13,777 bases of DNA, taken from JBEGQX01 sp041180805. GTDB lineage: Bacteria; Planctomycetota; Planctomycetia; Gemmatales; Gemmataceae. The stretch spans positions 1 to 13,777 of the forward strand of contig JBEGQX010000198.1 of NCBI GenBank assembly GCA_041180805.1. Direction: 5' to 3'. Position 1 is the first letter of the stretch. Every line of letters begins with the position of its first letter. This document shows positions 1 through 7,593 of this stretch, piece by piece. A program made the position numbers and the translations under genes. The notes under the pieces were generated by a model. It searched no databases, was not told the DNA's origin, and saw nothing but the letters and a program-made list of their open reading frames with translations.

Positions 1-823
1 TCACATCAAGAAAACTTTGAAATGGTTCATTCTTCAAAGTGAAGGTCAAAGGACTTGAGAGGGTTTTCAAAGTCTTGCGATCTTCCTCGGAGATTTTTGC
101 ACCGCCCGACCTGCGTTTGGATCTTTCCACCCAATCTTCCGGGAAGCTAATATCACCCGTAACAGGAATGGAGGAACGCAAAATCTCTCTTTGCAAGGCG
201 AGATTCATATCGGAACGCTGACTGCGCAATTTACTTTCCGCAGCGATATTATCCTGCACCCTGCCCATACGGCCCATTGCTTTCACCGCGGGGTTTTCCG
301 GGTAAAGCCTGGCAATTTCATCAAACCGGCGGTTGGCTTCCTCTAACTGACCATCACGACGTAAATTGCGGATCGAATCCAAATTGCGGGAAAGCTTCTC
401 ATCGTCCTGGGATTTCTTATCCGCAACCTGCTGCCTTTCTGATTTGTTTGCTTGGGATTCCAAGCTGGTCAAATCGCGGCTCACCGGCAGGTTTGCATTC
501 TTATCGTAGATTCTGATCTGGGTCCGGAGCATACTCGAAAGGGCTGTTCTCTTTTCCGAGGGGAGATTACCATCATCTTCCACCGCCATTAATACCGGCT
601 TCAAATTCTCCGCTGCACGGGCAGGGGAAAATCTTGCGACACGGGTCGCATCTGAAATCGCCTGGCGAACCTCGGCCTCCCTTTTCTGGGAGGCAACTTC
701 ACGTATTTGTCTGGCACGGTCAATTAAATCATCAGCACCCAACACTGGTGATTGCATAATTGCAATACCCAGAACAGTGGCATTGATAACAAAGGCGATT
801 TTTTTCCGGAGATTACAAACCAT
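1..823 (-). CDS. Exported TPR-containing protein, C-terminus off the window (partial)
   Basis: The minus strand is open from an ATG at 823 to the window edge, giving 274 codons without a stop, so the gene is truncated by the window and not broken. GGAGG lies 9 bases before the ATG. Residues 1-30 form a signal peptide: basic NLRKK, a hydrophobic core, then VLGA as the likely cleavage site. The mature part is charged and helical; about residues 150-180 (RRDGQLEEANRRFDEIARLYPENP) read as one tetratricopeptide-like repeat. A stretch near 215-245 (IPVTGDISFPEDW) followed by SSPLTFTLKNEPFQSFLDV resembles exported planctomycete proteins that lead into a secretin/TonB short N-terminal-type beta-alpha domain. 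That comparison is from memory and the domain itself lies outside the window. I infer a periplasmic or envelope location. The specific function is unknown. Confidence 0.72.
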   Translation of the reverse strand, partial: MVCNLRKKIAFVINATVLGIAIMQSPVLGADDLIDRARQIREVASQKREAEVRQAISDATRVARFSPARAAENLKPVLMAVEDDGNLPSEKRTALSSMLRTQIRIYDKNANLPVSRDLTSLESQANKSERQQVADKKSQDDEKLSRNLDSIRNLRRDGQLEEANRRFDEIARLYPENPAVKAMGRMGRVQDNIAAESKLRSQRSDMNLALQREILRSSIPVTGDISFPEDWVERSKRRSGGAKISEEDRKTLKTLSSPLTFTLKNEPFQSFLDV

Positions 824-872
824 GTCCGAGATCCTCCCGAACCTATCAAGAAAGTATTCCATCCTGAAGCAT

Positions 873-878
873 ATTATA
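873..878 (-). promoter_or_regulatory. Possible -10 element for the exported protein gene
   Basis: On the minus strand this hexamer is a perfect TATAAT, 50 bases ahead of the ATG at 823, in the 157-base gap after folC. I see no good -35 hexamer at 16-18 bases, so this is only a candidate. It would let the exported protein gene be transcribed separately from folC. Nothing else recognisable lies in this gap. Confidence 0.25.
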
Positions 879-980
879 CCCCGTATTTGACATTCATCGA
901 GTAAGAATAATCATTTTGAACAAGGTGATGGCAGGGATGTTGGTACACTTTAAGAAAAATGTTCTTGAAGCCAAGTTTTT

Positions 981-2339
981 TTAAACTGGAAGATAATTAG
1001 GAAGGATTGAGCGTACTTCTCCAGCGAGAAAAACTGAACCAGTCACGCATAAGATTCCATCCGGCGGAGTCGTTTCGAGCGCCATGGCCATGGCTTTTTC
1101 AAGAATTGGCTCGGAATAGGCGGGTGTTTGGGAAACTTGGCTCCACAAATGGGCTAAATCTTCCGGTTTTGCCGCCCTTGGGCTATATAGCGACTGAGTG
1201 AACAAAACCTTTTCAAAAAATTGCCCGAACTCTGCGAACATACCTTTGATGTCCTTATCCACGCTAACACCAAAAAGTAAGGTTTTCGGTCCCTTGGGAA
1301 AACTGGAACCGAGAGTATTCACAAGGACCTTTGCGGATGCCCTATTGTGGGCACAATCAAGAACCACCAGAGGTGACTTTCCAAAAACTTCCATCCGGGC
1401 CAGCCATTGAGTATTTGCAAGCCCATACTTTATGGCTTCCTCCGGGATTGCAATCCCCTTTTGCTGAAGTTCATGGACACATGCAAGCACAAGTGATGCG
1501 TTCGAAGCCTGATGCGGCCCCAAAAGCGATAATTCAAACGCAGGCCATTCGTGTCCATGGGTAAAAGCTTTAATCTTGGACGGAAGCAAAGTGCCATTAT
1601 TCACTTTTCCCGGATTGTATAACCATGAAATCTGGTCTGGTGAACAGACAAGCCGGGCCCCTGCTTTTTCGGCAGTTTCCCTTATGACATTCAGAGCTTC
1701 CGGATGTTCCACAGTAGTCAGAACGGGAACCGCGGGTTTGATGATTCCAGCTTTTTCAAACGCTATTTTCGCCAGGGTGTTGCCCAACTGGGCCTCATGG
1801 TCGAAGCTAATGCTGGTGATAAGGCAAACCAGCGGATTGCAAACATTCGTGGAATCCAGCCGCCCCCCCAACCCCACTTCAAGGACCGCAAAATCCACTT
1901 GCTCCTGGGCAAAAAAAAGAAAAGCGACAGCAGTGGCAACTTCAAAGAAAGTTGGAACAAAACCAATGTTTTGCAATGGATTTTCACCAATCGCTTTCCT
2001 GACCGTTTGCAGAAGTTCATCCAATTGAATGGATGAAATATCCTGCCCCTGGATACGAATGCGCTCTTCCACCCGGTTCAAATGTGGCGAAGTGAATAAA
2101 CCAGTTTTAAAATTAGCTGCCTGAAGAATGGAAGCCAACATGGCGGAAGTGGATCCCTTGCCCTTGCTTCCAGCGACATGGATCACGCTCAATCTTTTTT
2201 GGGGATCTCCCAGAAGAGCCATCAGCTTACGCATGCGATCAAGCTTGAAGTCCTCCCTGGTGGGGGATTTCTGCTCGTAGTTAATCAATCCATACCAGAA
2301 CGATCTTGGAGAATCGGCAGGAATTGGTTCTCTGCTCAT
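981..2339 (-). CDS. folC: Bifunctional folylpolyglutamate synthase / dihydrofolate synthase
   Basis: This cytoplasmic ATP-dependent Mur-ligase-family enzyme joins glutamate to dihydropteroate and then adds further glutamates to reduced folates. At 452 residues it has normal family length. The P-loop GSKGKGS is at residues 57-63. LGGRLDSTN (157-165) and SFDHEAQLG (178-186) carry the substrate and metal-binding residues. EKAGIIK (195-201) contains the lysine that is carbamylated in the family. LDCAHN (327-332) is the C-terminal-domain signature, usually D-G-A-H-N. VTGSVFLAGEVR (432-443) closes the domain. The ATG has only GGAAG directly beside it as a Shine-Dalgarno match; a stronger GGAGG lies about 40 bases upstream, too far to serve it. 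The gene begins 64 bases after the AAA+ ATPase gene on the same strand and may be read through from it. Whether it is bifunctional or polyglutamylates only cannot be decided from the motifs. Confidence 0.95.
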   Translation of the reverse strand: MSREPIPADSPRSFWYGLINYEQKSPTREDFKLDRMRKLMALLGDPQKRLSVIHVAGSKGKGSTSAMLASILQAANFKTGLFTSPHLNRVEERIRIQGQDISSIQLDELLQTVRKAIGENPLQNIGFVPTFFEVATAVAFLFFAQEQVDFAVLEVGLGGRLDSTNVCNPLVCLITSISFDHEAQLGNTLAKIAFEKAGIIKPAVPVLTTVEHPEALNVIRETAEKAGARLVCSPDQISWLYNPGKVNNGTLLPSKIKAFTHGHEWPAFELSLLGPHQASNASLVLACVHELQQKGIAIPEEAIKYGLANTQWLARMEVFGKSPLVVLDCAHNRASAKVLVNTLGSSFPKGPKTLLFGVSVDKDIKGMFAEFGQFFEKVLFTQSLYSPRAAKPEDLAHLWSQVSQTPAYSEPILEKAMAMALETTPPDGILCVTGSVFLAGEVRSILPNYLPV

Positions 2340-2403
2340 CTTCCGGTTTCCAGTGACAATCCAGTCTTGGCGGCGAAAACCTCCACCGCACTATTAAGTT
2401 AGA

Positions 2404-4587
2404 CTATTCACCCTGAACCGGCATGCAAATCTGCTCAAGAAGCTTTTCGCATTTTTCCTGCACTATGGCCGCGAGGTTCGGTAATGGCTGGCCATCCATA
2501 AGCCCTTCGGTCAATGTCGCAAGAATGCGCGGAAATGCATAGAGCGTGGCACAACTGTTGAGGCTTAATGGTTCCATCCGGGAATGTCTGCCTTTTTTCT
2601 CCATTTCAAGCCAAAGCTGTTTGCCCTTGCCTGCAAGTGCCAGGTCATCTTCCGGACGCAACAAGATCAGGTGATCAATCACCGCTGGTTGAATTTCCCA
2701 AGCAGAAAGCTTGACAGCCAAATCCCGCGACTTGGCCTGCCCCTTACCCAGGAAAAGTCCAATACCCACCTTCCAAGGTTGGCCATCACGACAAACCCAA
2801 TGGGCCAATGTTATCGAGCCAAAAGTCGGGTGATCACCAAAAGTCCAATCAGCCACCACATGGGCAAGCCGCCATGGACCAACTTTGATTCCCTGTTCAT
2901 GGCATAGCTGAAGCAGTTTTCCCAGGCCAGACTGCAGCTCTCGTGTTGCGCCAACCAGTGCGCTTTCTGGCGTAAGCTGTTCTTTGGCTATTTGAAATTC
3001 CCTCTCCCACATCTGGGCAAGAACATCCACGGGCATTTCCTGGGTTTTGGTGCAATTTTCCTGCATCTGACCCGCCGGTGCGTCTTTTTCCTCCGCCACT
3101 TTGGATTCCTGAGGTACTTCCATAATAACCATGGATTTCACACCCTGTGGCAGGGTTTCCTCCGCCACTTGCACCTCGTTGGCAGGGGTTTGGTAACCTC
3201 TGGGTTCCGATGCTGTTAACTCGTGCTCTGTCCCATAAACAAGCTTGTCAAACAGGTGCCGGAATTGCTGCAGCATGTCACGCAATGTGGGTTCGGTCTT
3301 CGCAATCATGTCCACCTGCTCCGCGGTGAACGGATAAAACTCTGGAAGCCTTTCAGAACCGGGCATTCCGCGAAATACGGGTGACAACCTGGCAGACACC
3401 ACTTTGCGAACCAATTCCAAAGGTGGGGCCTCCAACCTTAGCGACTTGATGGTTCCGTAACCGGGCACATGAACCGGATTGTTCAACCGATCCTGTATGT
3501 AACCATCCAACGAAGGAATGAACCGATTCCATAGACCTCGTTCCGCAAAGACCAGAAAACTTATGCCATCCAACAAATGCATTGCCTTGACGATGCCTGC
3601 AAAGAATGATTCGGCGGTTTTGTGGGAATCCTCATTGCGCCTGGACAGCAATAAATCTTCCAACTGATCGAATGCGATTACTACAGGTATTTTCAATTCC
3701 TGCATGACACCCATCATGGCCCGGAACAATGCCAGCACCAGGTCCTGCCTGCCTGGCTGCACCTTGAAGTCCAGTTCCGCAAAACCATAGGTAAGAAAAC
3801 TGGCAAGTTCTGTTTCATCCCCAAGTAAAACAGACCTCGCAAAACCCTGTAAAATAGCATGACGCATCATGGCTGACACATCGTGGCCTGAGGTGGCATC
3901 CACATAATCACAAACCAGGTCAAAAACTTTCTGGCAGGAAACGCCTGCATCCTCGCAAAGCTTTCTCACCACCCCCGGGGTTCGGGAATCCAGGTTGGGC
4001 CTGGAGAGTTCATCAATAAGCCATTGAGTGCGCTCCACCGCCTGGGTGCTGCCTAATCCAAAAGTTTTCGCAAGCCAGCCCATTCCAGGGGGTGGGAACA
4101 GTTCCAGTCTTTGTTCCGCGGAAAGGTTACCAAGGGTTCTGGAAAGCAACATGCGGATAAGTTGCTCACCAACGTACTCCATGGGTCGGGTATTACGCTG
4201 CCTGCCACCGCCAAGCAAGGTATCAAGCACCTGGAAAAGAAGGTATTCCAGGAAATCGGTGTCTTTCTGATAAGAACCGGGTGACACAAGTAGTTGCCAA
4301 TTACCTTCCGCGCCATGCTTTATGGAGTGAAGCAAGTGGGTTTTGCCAGCCCCCTTGTTCCCCAGCACTGGCACAACCTCGGAATGGGTGTTTGGAGTGA
4401 ACCGATACTGGTCAACCACCCTGAGCAACTGTTCCCTTTCGCGGGCGTAAAGCTCGGGCACATGGTAAAATGCGCAAACCTCATCGTCAGGATTTCTGGC
4501 AAAGTAATTCCTAAAGGGATTACCATGCCTTTTCATCCAATCCATAACGGAATTGGCAAGAGGTTCACTTGCAAGTAGTTGGTTCAT
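2404..4587 (-). CDS. Cdc6/ORC-like AAA+ ATPase with uncharacterised C-terminal domain
   Basis: This is a 727-residue, probably cytoplasmic P-loop ATPase. Walker A is GNKGAGKT (76-83) and Walker B is VVIAFDQLED (302-311). The strand FLVFAERGLW (344-353) fits sensor 1, and TEPTLRDMLQQF (431-442) offers R436 as a sensor-2-like arginine, the layout of Cdc6/ORC or STAND-type ATPases. A long helical insert separates Walker A and B (about 110-290). Residues 455-520 form a polar, E/Q/P-rich linker. The C-terminal domain (about 525-715) has predicted strands at 590-615 (ITLAHWVC, KVGIGLFLGKG), a helix, then the strand VIDHLILLRPE (636-646). That order recalls restriction-endonuclease-like folds, but I see no catalytic D...(D/E)XK set. 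No membrane segment is visible. Start: ATG with AAAGGA 7 bases upstream, lying inside the preceding winged-helix gene (23-base overlap), so translation is probably coupled. The ATPase call is firm; the biological role is not known to me. Confidence 0.85.
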   Translation of the reverse strand: MNQLLASEPLANSVMDWMKRHGNPFRNYFARNPDDEVCAFYHVPELYAREREQLLRVVDQYRFTPNTHSEVVPVLGNKGAGKTHLLHSIKHGAEGNWQLLVSPGSYQKDTDFLEYLLFQVLDTLLGGGRQRNTRPMEYVGEQLIRMLLSRTLGNLSAEQRLELFPPPGMGWLAKTFGLGSTQAVERTQWLIDELSRPNLDSRTPGVVRKLCEDAGVSCQKVFDLVCDYVDATSGHDVSAMMRHAILQGFARSVLLGDETELASFLTYGFAELDFKVQPGRQDLVLALFRAMMGVMQELKIPVVIAFDQLEDLLLSRRNEDSHKTAESFFAGIVKAMHLLDGISFLVFAERGLWNRFIPSLDGYIQDRLNNPVHVPGYGTIKSLRLEAPPLELVRKVVSARLSPVFRGMPGSERLPEFYPFTAEQVDMIAKTEPTLRDMLQQFRHLFDKLVYGTEHELTASEPRGYQTPANEVQVAEETLPQGVKSMVIMEVPQESKVAEEKDAPAGQMQENCTKTQEMPVDVLAQMWEREFQIAKEQLTPESALVGATRELQSGLGKLLQLCHEQGIKVGPWRLAHVVADWTFGDHPTFGSITLAHWVCRDGQPWKVGIGLFLGKGQAKSRDLAVKLSAWEIQPAVIDHLILLRPEDDLALAGKGKQLWLEMEKKGRHSRMEPLSLNSCATLYAFPRILATLTEGLMDGQPLPNLAAIVQEKCEKLLEQICMPVQGE

Positions 4588-5308
4588 GGTAGATTCCTTT
4601 CTGCAATGATCCCATCATGGGAATTTCATCCGTGATTTGGTTCTGCACCTGATCCAAGGTACCCAAACAGGCGTAATAGCAAATTTCGTGACCGAACATC
4701 ATGGCTAGCGATGGTTCGGCTATTTCATAAAGAGGCCCTGTCCAGGGGTGCAGGTCCACGAGCTTTCTGGCGTGAAGATTTCTCAACACATCATGAAATT
4801 TTCCAAAGGTTGTCTGACATCCTGACTCGATCAGAAATTTATAAAGTTTCGGCAAAGGGCAATCCCCTGCCCTGCCCTGATCTTGCCATTCTTTAAGGCA
4901 CAATAGCACCAGTTTTGAAACTTTTTGGAATTCCTGATTTTCGTTTGGCGACAATGCGATACGGGACAGGCTAGTTGCCAAAGTTTGCCACAAAGAGGAT
5001 TTGAATGATTGCTGTGAAGCTTTCTCAACCAATGCCGCTGCCTTGGTAAGCATTTCTGGAACCTTCAAGGATTCAATAAGCCATTCAACACCCTGGCATG
5101 TAATGCAAAGGTACTGACGCGAAGGGATTGGATGGTAACCTTTTTTTTGGAGCCATCCCTGATTTAGTGCACTCTGGGCGGCTTGCTTCCCTGCCGGAGA
5201 GTTGGGAAACAAACCCAGCACCCCCTTGCGGGTAAGCATTTCCAGGCCATCAGGCGACTCTAAAGCCTTGCGTAGCGCCAGTATCAGAAGTTCTTCCTGC
5301 TTTGACAC
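4565..5308 (-). CDS. Protein with two predicted winged-helix segments, partner of the AAA+ ATPase
   Basis: A 247-residue soluble protein I cannot assign to a named family. Residues 5-80 (helices ELLILALRKAL, GKQAAQSALNQGWLQKKGY, then RQYLCITCQGVEWL) fit a helix-turn-helix with a wing. Residues 153-207 (PKLYKFLIES, FGKFHDVLRNLHARKLVDL, then GPLYEIAEPSLAMMF) look like a second one. The middle is helical. It starts at GTG, chosen because GGAGG (5314-5318) lies 5 bases upstream. Its last 23 bases overlap the ATPase gene and include the start of that gene, a strong sign that the two proteins are made together and perhaps form a complex. By inference it could load or guide the ATPase on DNA, or mediate protein-protein contacts. 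The fold call rests on pattern reading only. Confidence 0.7.
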   Translation of the reverse strand: MSKQEELLILALRKALESPDGLEMLTRKGVLGLFPNSPAGKQAAQSALNQGWLQKKGYHPIPSRQYLCITCQGVEWLIESLKVPEMLTKAAALVEKASQQSFKSSLWQTLATSLSRIALSPNENQEFQKVSKLVLLCLKEWQDQGRAGDCPLPKLYKFLIESGCQTTFGKFHDVLRNLHARKLVDLHPWTGPLYEIAEPSLAMMFGHEICYYACLGTLDQVQNQITDEIPMMGSLQKGIYHEPTTCK

Positions 5309-5313
5309 AAACC

Positions 5314-5318
5314 CCTCC
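5314..5318 (-). promoter_or_regulatory. Ribosome binding site deciding a GTG start
   Basis: GGAGG on the minus strand, within AGGGAGGGG, 5 bases before the GTG at 5308. It supports this non-ATG start for the winged-helix protein. Confidence 0.6.
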
Positions 5319-5353
5319 CTGGGTCGGCAGTCTTTTGCAACGCATTAGACTAA

Positions 5354-5372
5354 CCAATTCGGGGGAATTTGG
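5354..5372 (-). other. Imperfect inverted repeat between LOG and winged-helix genes
   Basis: CCAATTC (5354-5360) faces GAATTTGG (5365-5372) across four G bases, pairing with a single bulged base. It lies in the 106-base gap downstream of the LOG gene and upstream of the winged-helix gene. No U-tract follows on the minus strand, so it is not a classical intrinsic terminator. It could be an operator or a weak hairpin, or it could be chance. Confidence 0.25.
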
Positions 5373-5414
5373 GCAAGGGCAGCCATTGGAAAGGACAGAA
5401 ATTTCAAAATATCT

Positions 5415-6005
5415 TCATGGTTGCACTTTATCTGTCGGCCTTACAACCATCTTTGGCCCCAAAAGCATCTTTTCAAGCAAAGCTTCTGAATTTCCATCCA
5501 CGATGACCAGTTCGGTATGTTTTTGCTTTAGAAAGTCCGTTTTCACCATGTGGTTCACCCATGCGAGCATGGGGTCGAAAAACCCAGCAGTATTCAGGAT
5601 TCCCACCGGCTTTGCATGGATTCCTAGCTGGGCCCATGTCAAGATCTCAAATAGTTCATCACAGGTTCCAAACCCACCGGGCATGGCAATAAAAGCATCG
5701 GCCCTTTTTGCCATGATCGCCTTGCGCTCATGCATGGTTTCCACAACGATCAATTCCGTAAGCCCGTTATGGGCAACCTCTTTGTCGCGAAGCTGACCCG
5801 GTATCACTCCGGTAACCCTGCCTTTTTTCTCCAGAAGTGCATCCGCTATCACACCCATCAAACCAATATTTCCCCCTCCATAGACCAGCTCTATACTTTT
5901 TTGCGCGAACAGAAAACCCAACTTGCGTGCCTCGAAAACATACTCTGGGTTGTTGCCAACACGCGAACCACAGAAAACGCAAACACTTTGTAATGCCTTA
6001 GACAT
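5415..6005 (-). CDS. LOG-family phosphoribohydrolase (TIGR00730-type Rossmann protein)
   Basis: At 196 residues this has the usual length of LOG (LONELY GUY) proteins. The family hydrolyses nucleoside 5'-monophosphates, including cytokinin ribotides, into free base plus ribose 5-phosphate in the cytoplasm. The N-terminal strand VCVFCGSRVG (8-17) starts the Rossmann fold. YGGGNIGLMG (42-51) is the phosphate-binding glycine-rich loop. METs and charges in VETMHERKAIM (88-98) include the conserved M-x-x-R-K, and PGGFGTCDE (109-117) is the family signature PGGxGTxxE with its catalytic glutamate. All expected residues are present, so it should be active. Its ATG overlaps the stop of the histidine kinase gene by 8 bases, suggesting coupled translation. 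Bacterial substrates vary, and a link to cytokinin cannot be claimed here. Confidence 0.92.
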   Translation of the reverse strand: MSKALQSVCVFCGSRVGNNPEYVFEARKLGFLFAQKSIELVYGGGNIGLMGVIADALLEKKGRVTGVIPGQLRDKEVAHNGLTELIVVETMHERKAIMAKRADAFIAMPGGFGTCDELFEILTWAQLGIHAKPVGILNTAGFFDPMLAWVNHMVKTDFLKQKHTELVIVDGNSEALLEKMLLGPKMVVRPTDKVQP

Positions 6006-7593
6006 TTTCGGACTTGGAAGCCTCCGCAGAAGAAAATCGAATGGACACGGAAGTTCCCTGATTCAACACCGAATCGATGGACAATTCCGCTCCGGCCCTT
6101 TGCAACACCGTTTTCACAAAGGATAGCCCCAATCCCATTCCGGAACTCATGCCTTCAAAAATAGCACTCTGTCTTCTGGTGGAATAATAGGATTCTGTGC
6201 ATCGTAAAAGGGTTTCCGGCGTCATGCCCGCACCATTGTCGGAAACTTTGCACAACCAACCATCTTTTTGGGATGCCAGGTGCATGGAAATAGTGCCAAC
6301 CCACTCCGCAGCTTTAAGAAGTTCCTGCCGGCCGGCGACAGGATCCTTCTTGGCTATTTCACGGGCAGCTTCACGCATTCTTGCCCTGCGTTCAAAAATC
6401 GCATCCCTCGCATTAAAGATCAGGTTTTCCAACACCTGCTGCAAATGGGATGGGTCCGCCATTACCATGGCGCCATCTTGGGGCAATTCCCCATGGGTGA
6501 GCTCTATTTTCCATTTATCAATTGCCAGCATTTTCCAGGAATCAACCATGGAGGAAACTGTTTTAGCGAGGTCAACCTGAACAGGTTCATACTTGTCCGG
6601 ACTTCTGCGAAGGGTACCAAGAATCTGGGAAAGCCTGTCTCCCACCGAACCAAGTGTTTCTTCAACCTCATTCAAAAGACATATCATTTCGGAGGACTGC
6701 CCGGGAGCATTCCTAGCACGCCTGAGCAGATCCAAGGGCCTGACAAGCATGTTCTTGATATTGTGGGCGTATGAACCGGCCATAATACCGATACCTGCGT
6801 ACATTTGCGAGCGAAGCTCCAAGGCATCACTTTCCGCGGCCTTGGCCAGCAATTGCTGTGAAAGCAACTGTTTTTCCGCCTGTAGGCGAAGGCTCTCTGA
6901 CTCTTGTGCCTGGGTTCTGGCAAGTTCTGTCTGCCTTTGACGGTTTCGCTCCCGCCGGTAAGACCATAATGCCTGAATGCTTACCCCCACTGCAAGCGTG
7001 ATGGCTATGACAAGCAACCACCTGCCCCGCTGAAACCGTTCTTTCTCAAGACCTCGGCGGTGATCAAAGGCATGAAGCTGATAAAGAACCTTCACACTGG
7101 AACGCGGTGTAATCCGGTAGGAAAGCTTTTGAACCTGATCTTCCCTGCAAGCTATTCCAGAATCCCACCAAATGGGCTCCAAAGGTTCTGAATCCAACAC
7201 CACTTCCATCCGGAACAAAAAAGGGAACAACGGCAACTGATCTGGGTAATGCTTGGAAACAGGTTCCCCCAAGGCTCGCAAGTGTTCCTTGATTTCCTCC
7301 CTGCGAACCAATGCGGATTGCCAGCGGATATCCAGCGCTTCATCCACGGATGCGCCTTTTTGTGGAACCAAACGCAAATAGGCCTCAATCAATTCCGGAA
7401 GACTTCTACGGGAAACCCTGGCTTCTTCCAACCACTCCTTGATCGCATCTTGTTCAAACCTGGAATCACCCCCCAACCAGAGAAACATTGGGTCTGCCAG
7501 CGCAAAAAGAACCAGCAACCAGAATAGAACAGGGGCCAGCAAACCTATCTTGGAAAAGCCGGCTTTTAGTTCCTTGCTGATGGGCTGACTCAT
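5998..7593 (-). CDS. Membrane sensor histidine kinase
   Basis: A 531-residue protein starting at the ATG at 7593, which overlaps the stop of the receptor gene as ATGA. The frame is open for 28 more codons upstream, but those lie inside the receptor gene. Residues 17-34 and 191-210 are membrane helices enclosing a periplasmic domain of about 155 residues. A basic, Q/E-rich coiled coil follows (about 212-262). The phospho-accepting histidine is H277 in SYAHNIKNML. The N-box is LENLIFNARDA (388-398), G1 is DNGAG (452-456) and G2 is GMGLGLSF (485-492), so the catalytic domain is complete. The residue after the histidine is N instead of the common E or D. By family knowledge it autophosphorylates and passes phosphate to a response regulator, but none is encoded in this window. 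It is tightly coupled to the binding-protein-like gene upstream and to the LOG gene downstream. Confidence 0.92.
   Translation of the reverse strand: MSQPISKELKAGFSKIGLLAPVLFWLLVLFALADPMFLWLGGDSRFEQDAIKEWLEEARVSRRSLPELIEAYLRLVPQKGASVDEALDIRWQSALVRREEIKEHLRALGEPVSKHYPDQLPLFPFLFRMEVVLDSEPLEPIWWDSGIACREDQVQKLSYRITPRSSVKVLYQLHAFDHRRGLEKERFQRGRWLLVIAITLAVGVSIQALWSYRRERNRQRQTELARTQAQESESLRLQAEKQLLSQQLLAKAAESDALELRSQMYAGIGIMAGSYAHNIKNMLVRPLDLLRRARNAPGQSSEMICLLNEVEETLGSVGDRLSQILGTLRRSPDKYEPVQVDLAKTVSSMVDSWKMLAIDKWKIELTHGELPQDGAMVMADPSHLQQVLENLIFNARDAIFERRARMREAAREIAKKDPVAGRQELLKAAEWVGTISMHLASQKDGWLCKVSDNGAGMTPETLLRCTESYYSTRRQSAIFEGMSSGMGLGLSFVKTVLQRAGAELSIDSVLNQGTSVSIRFSSAEASKSENV

Noticed and set aside
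945..980. Possible terminator after folC (CTTG-GCTT-CAAG followed by ATTTTTC)
   Set aside because: The stem is only four base pairs and the T-run is displaced by several bases.
1863..1869. Run of seven C within folC
   Set aside because: It encodes conserved glycines of the LGGR motif region and shows no junction or overlap that would make slippage meaningful.
1576..2028. Open plus-strand frame of 150 codons opposite folC
   Set aside because: Antisense to clear FolC motifs; no domain or ribosome binding site.
5302..5796. Open plus-strand frame of 164 codons opposite the LOG gene
   Set aside because: The LOG protein on the other strand has all its family motifs; the antisense translation shows no recognisable domain and is cysteine- and serine-rich as expected of a shadow frame.
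6268..6774. Open plus-strand frame of 168 codons opposite the kinase catalytic domain
   Set aside because: Lies antisense to conserved kinase boxes and has no supporting start signal.
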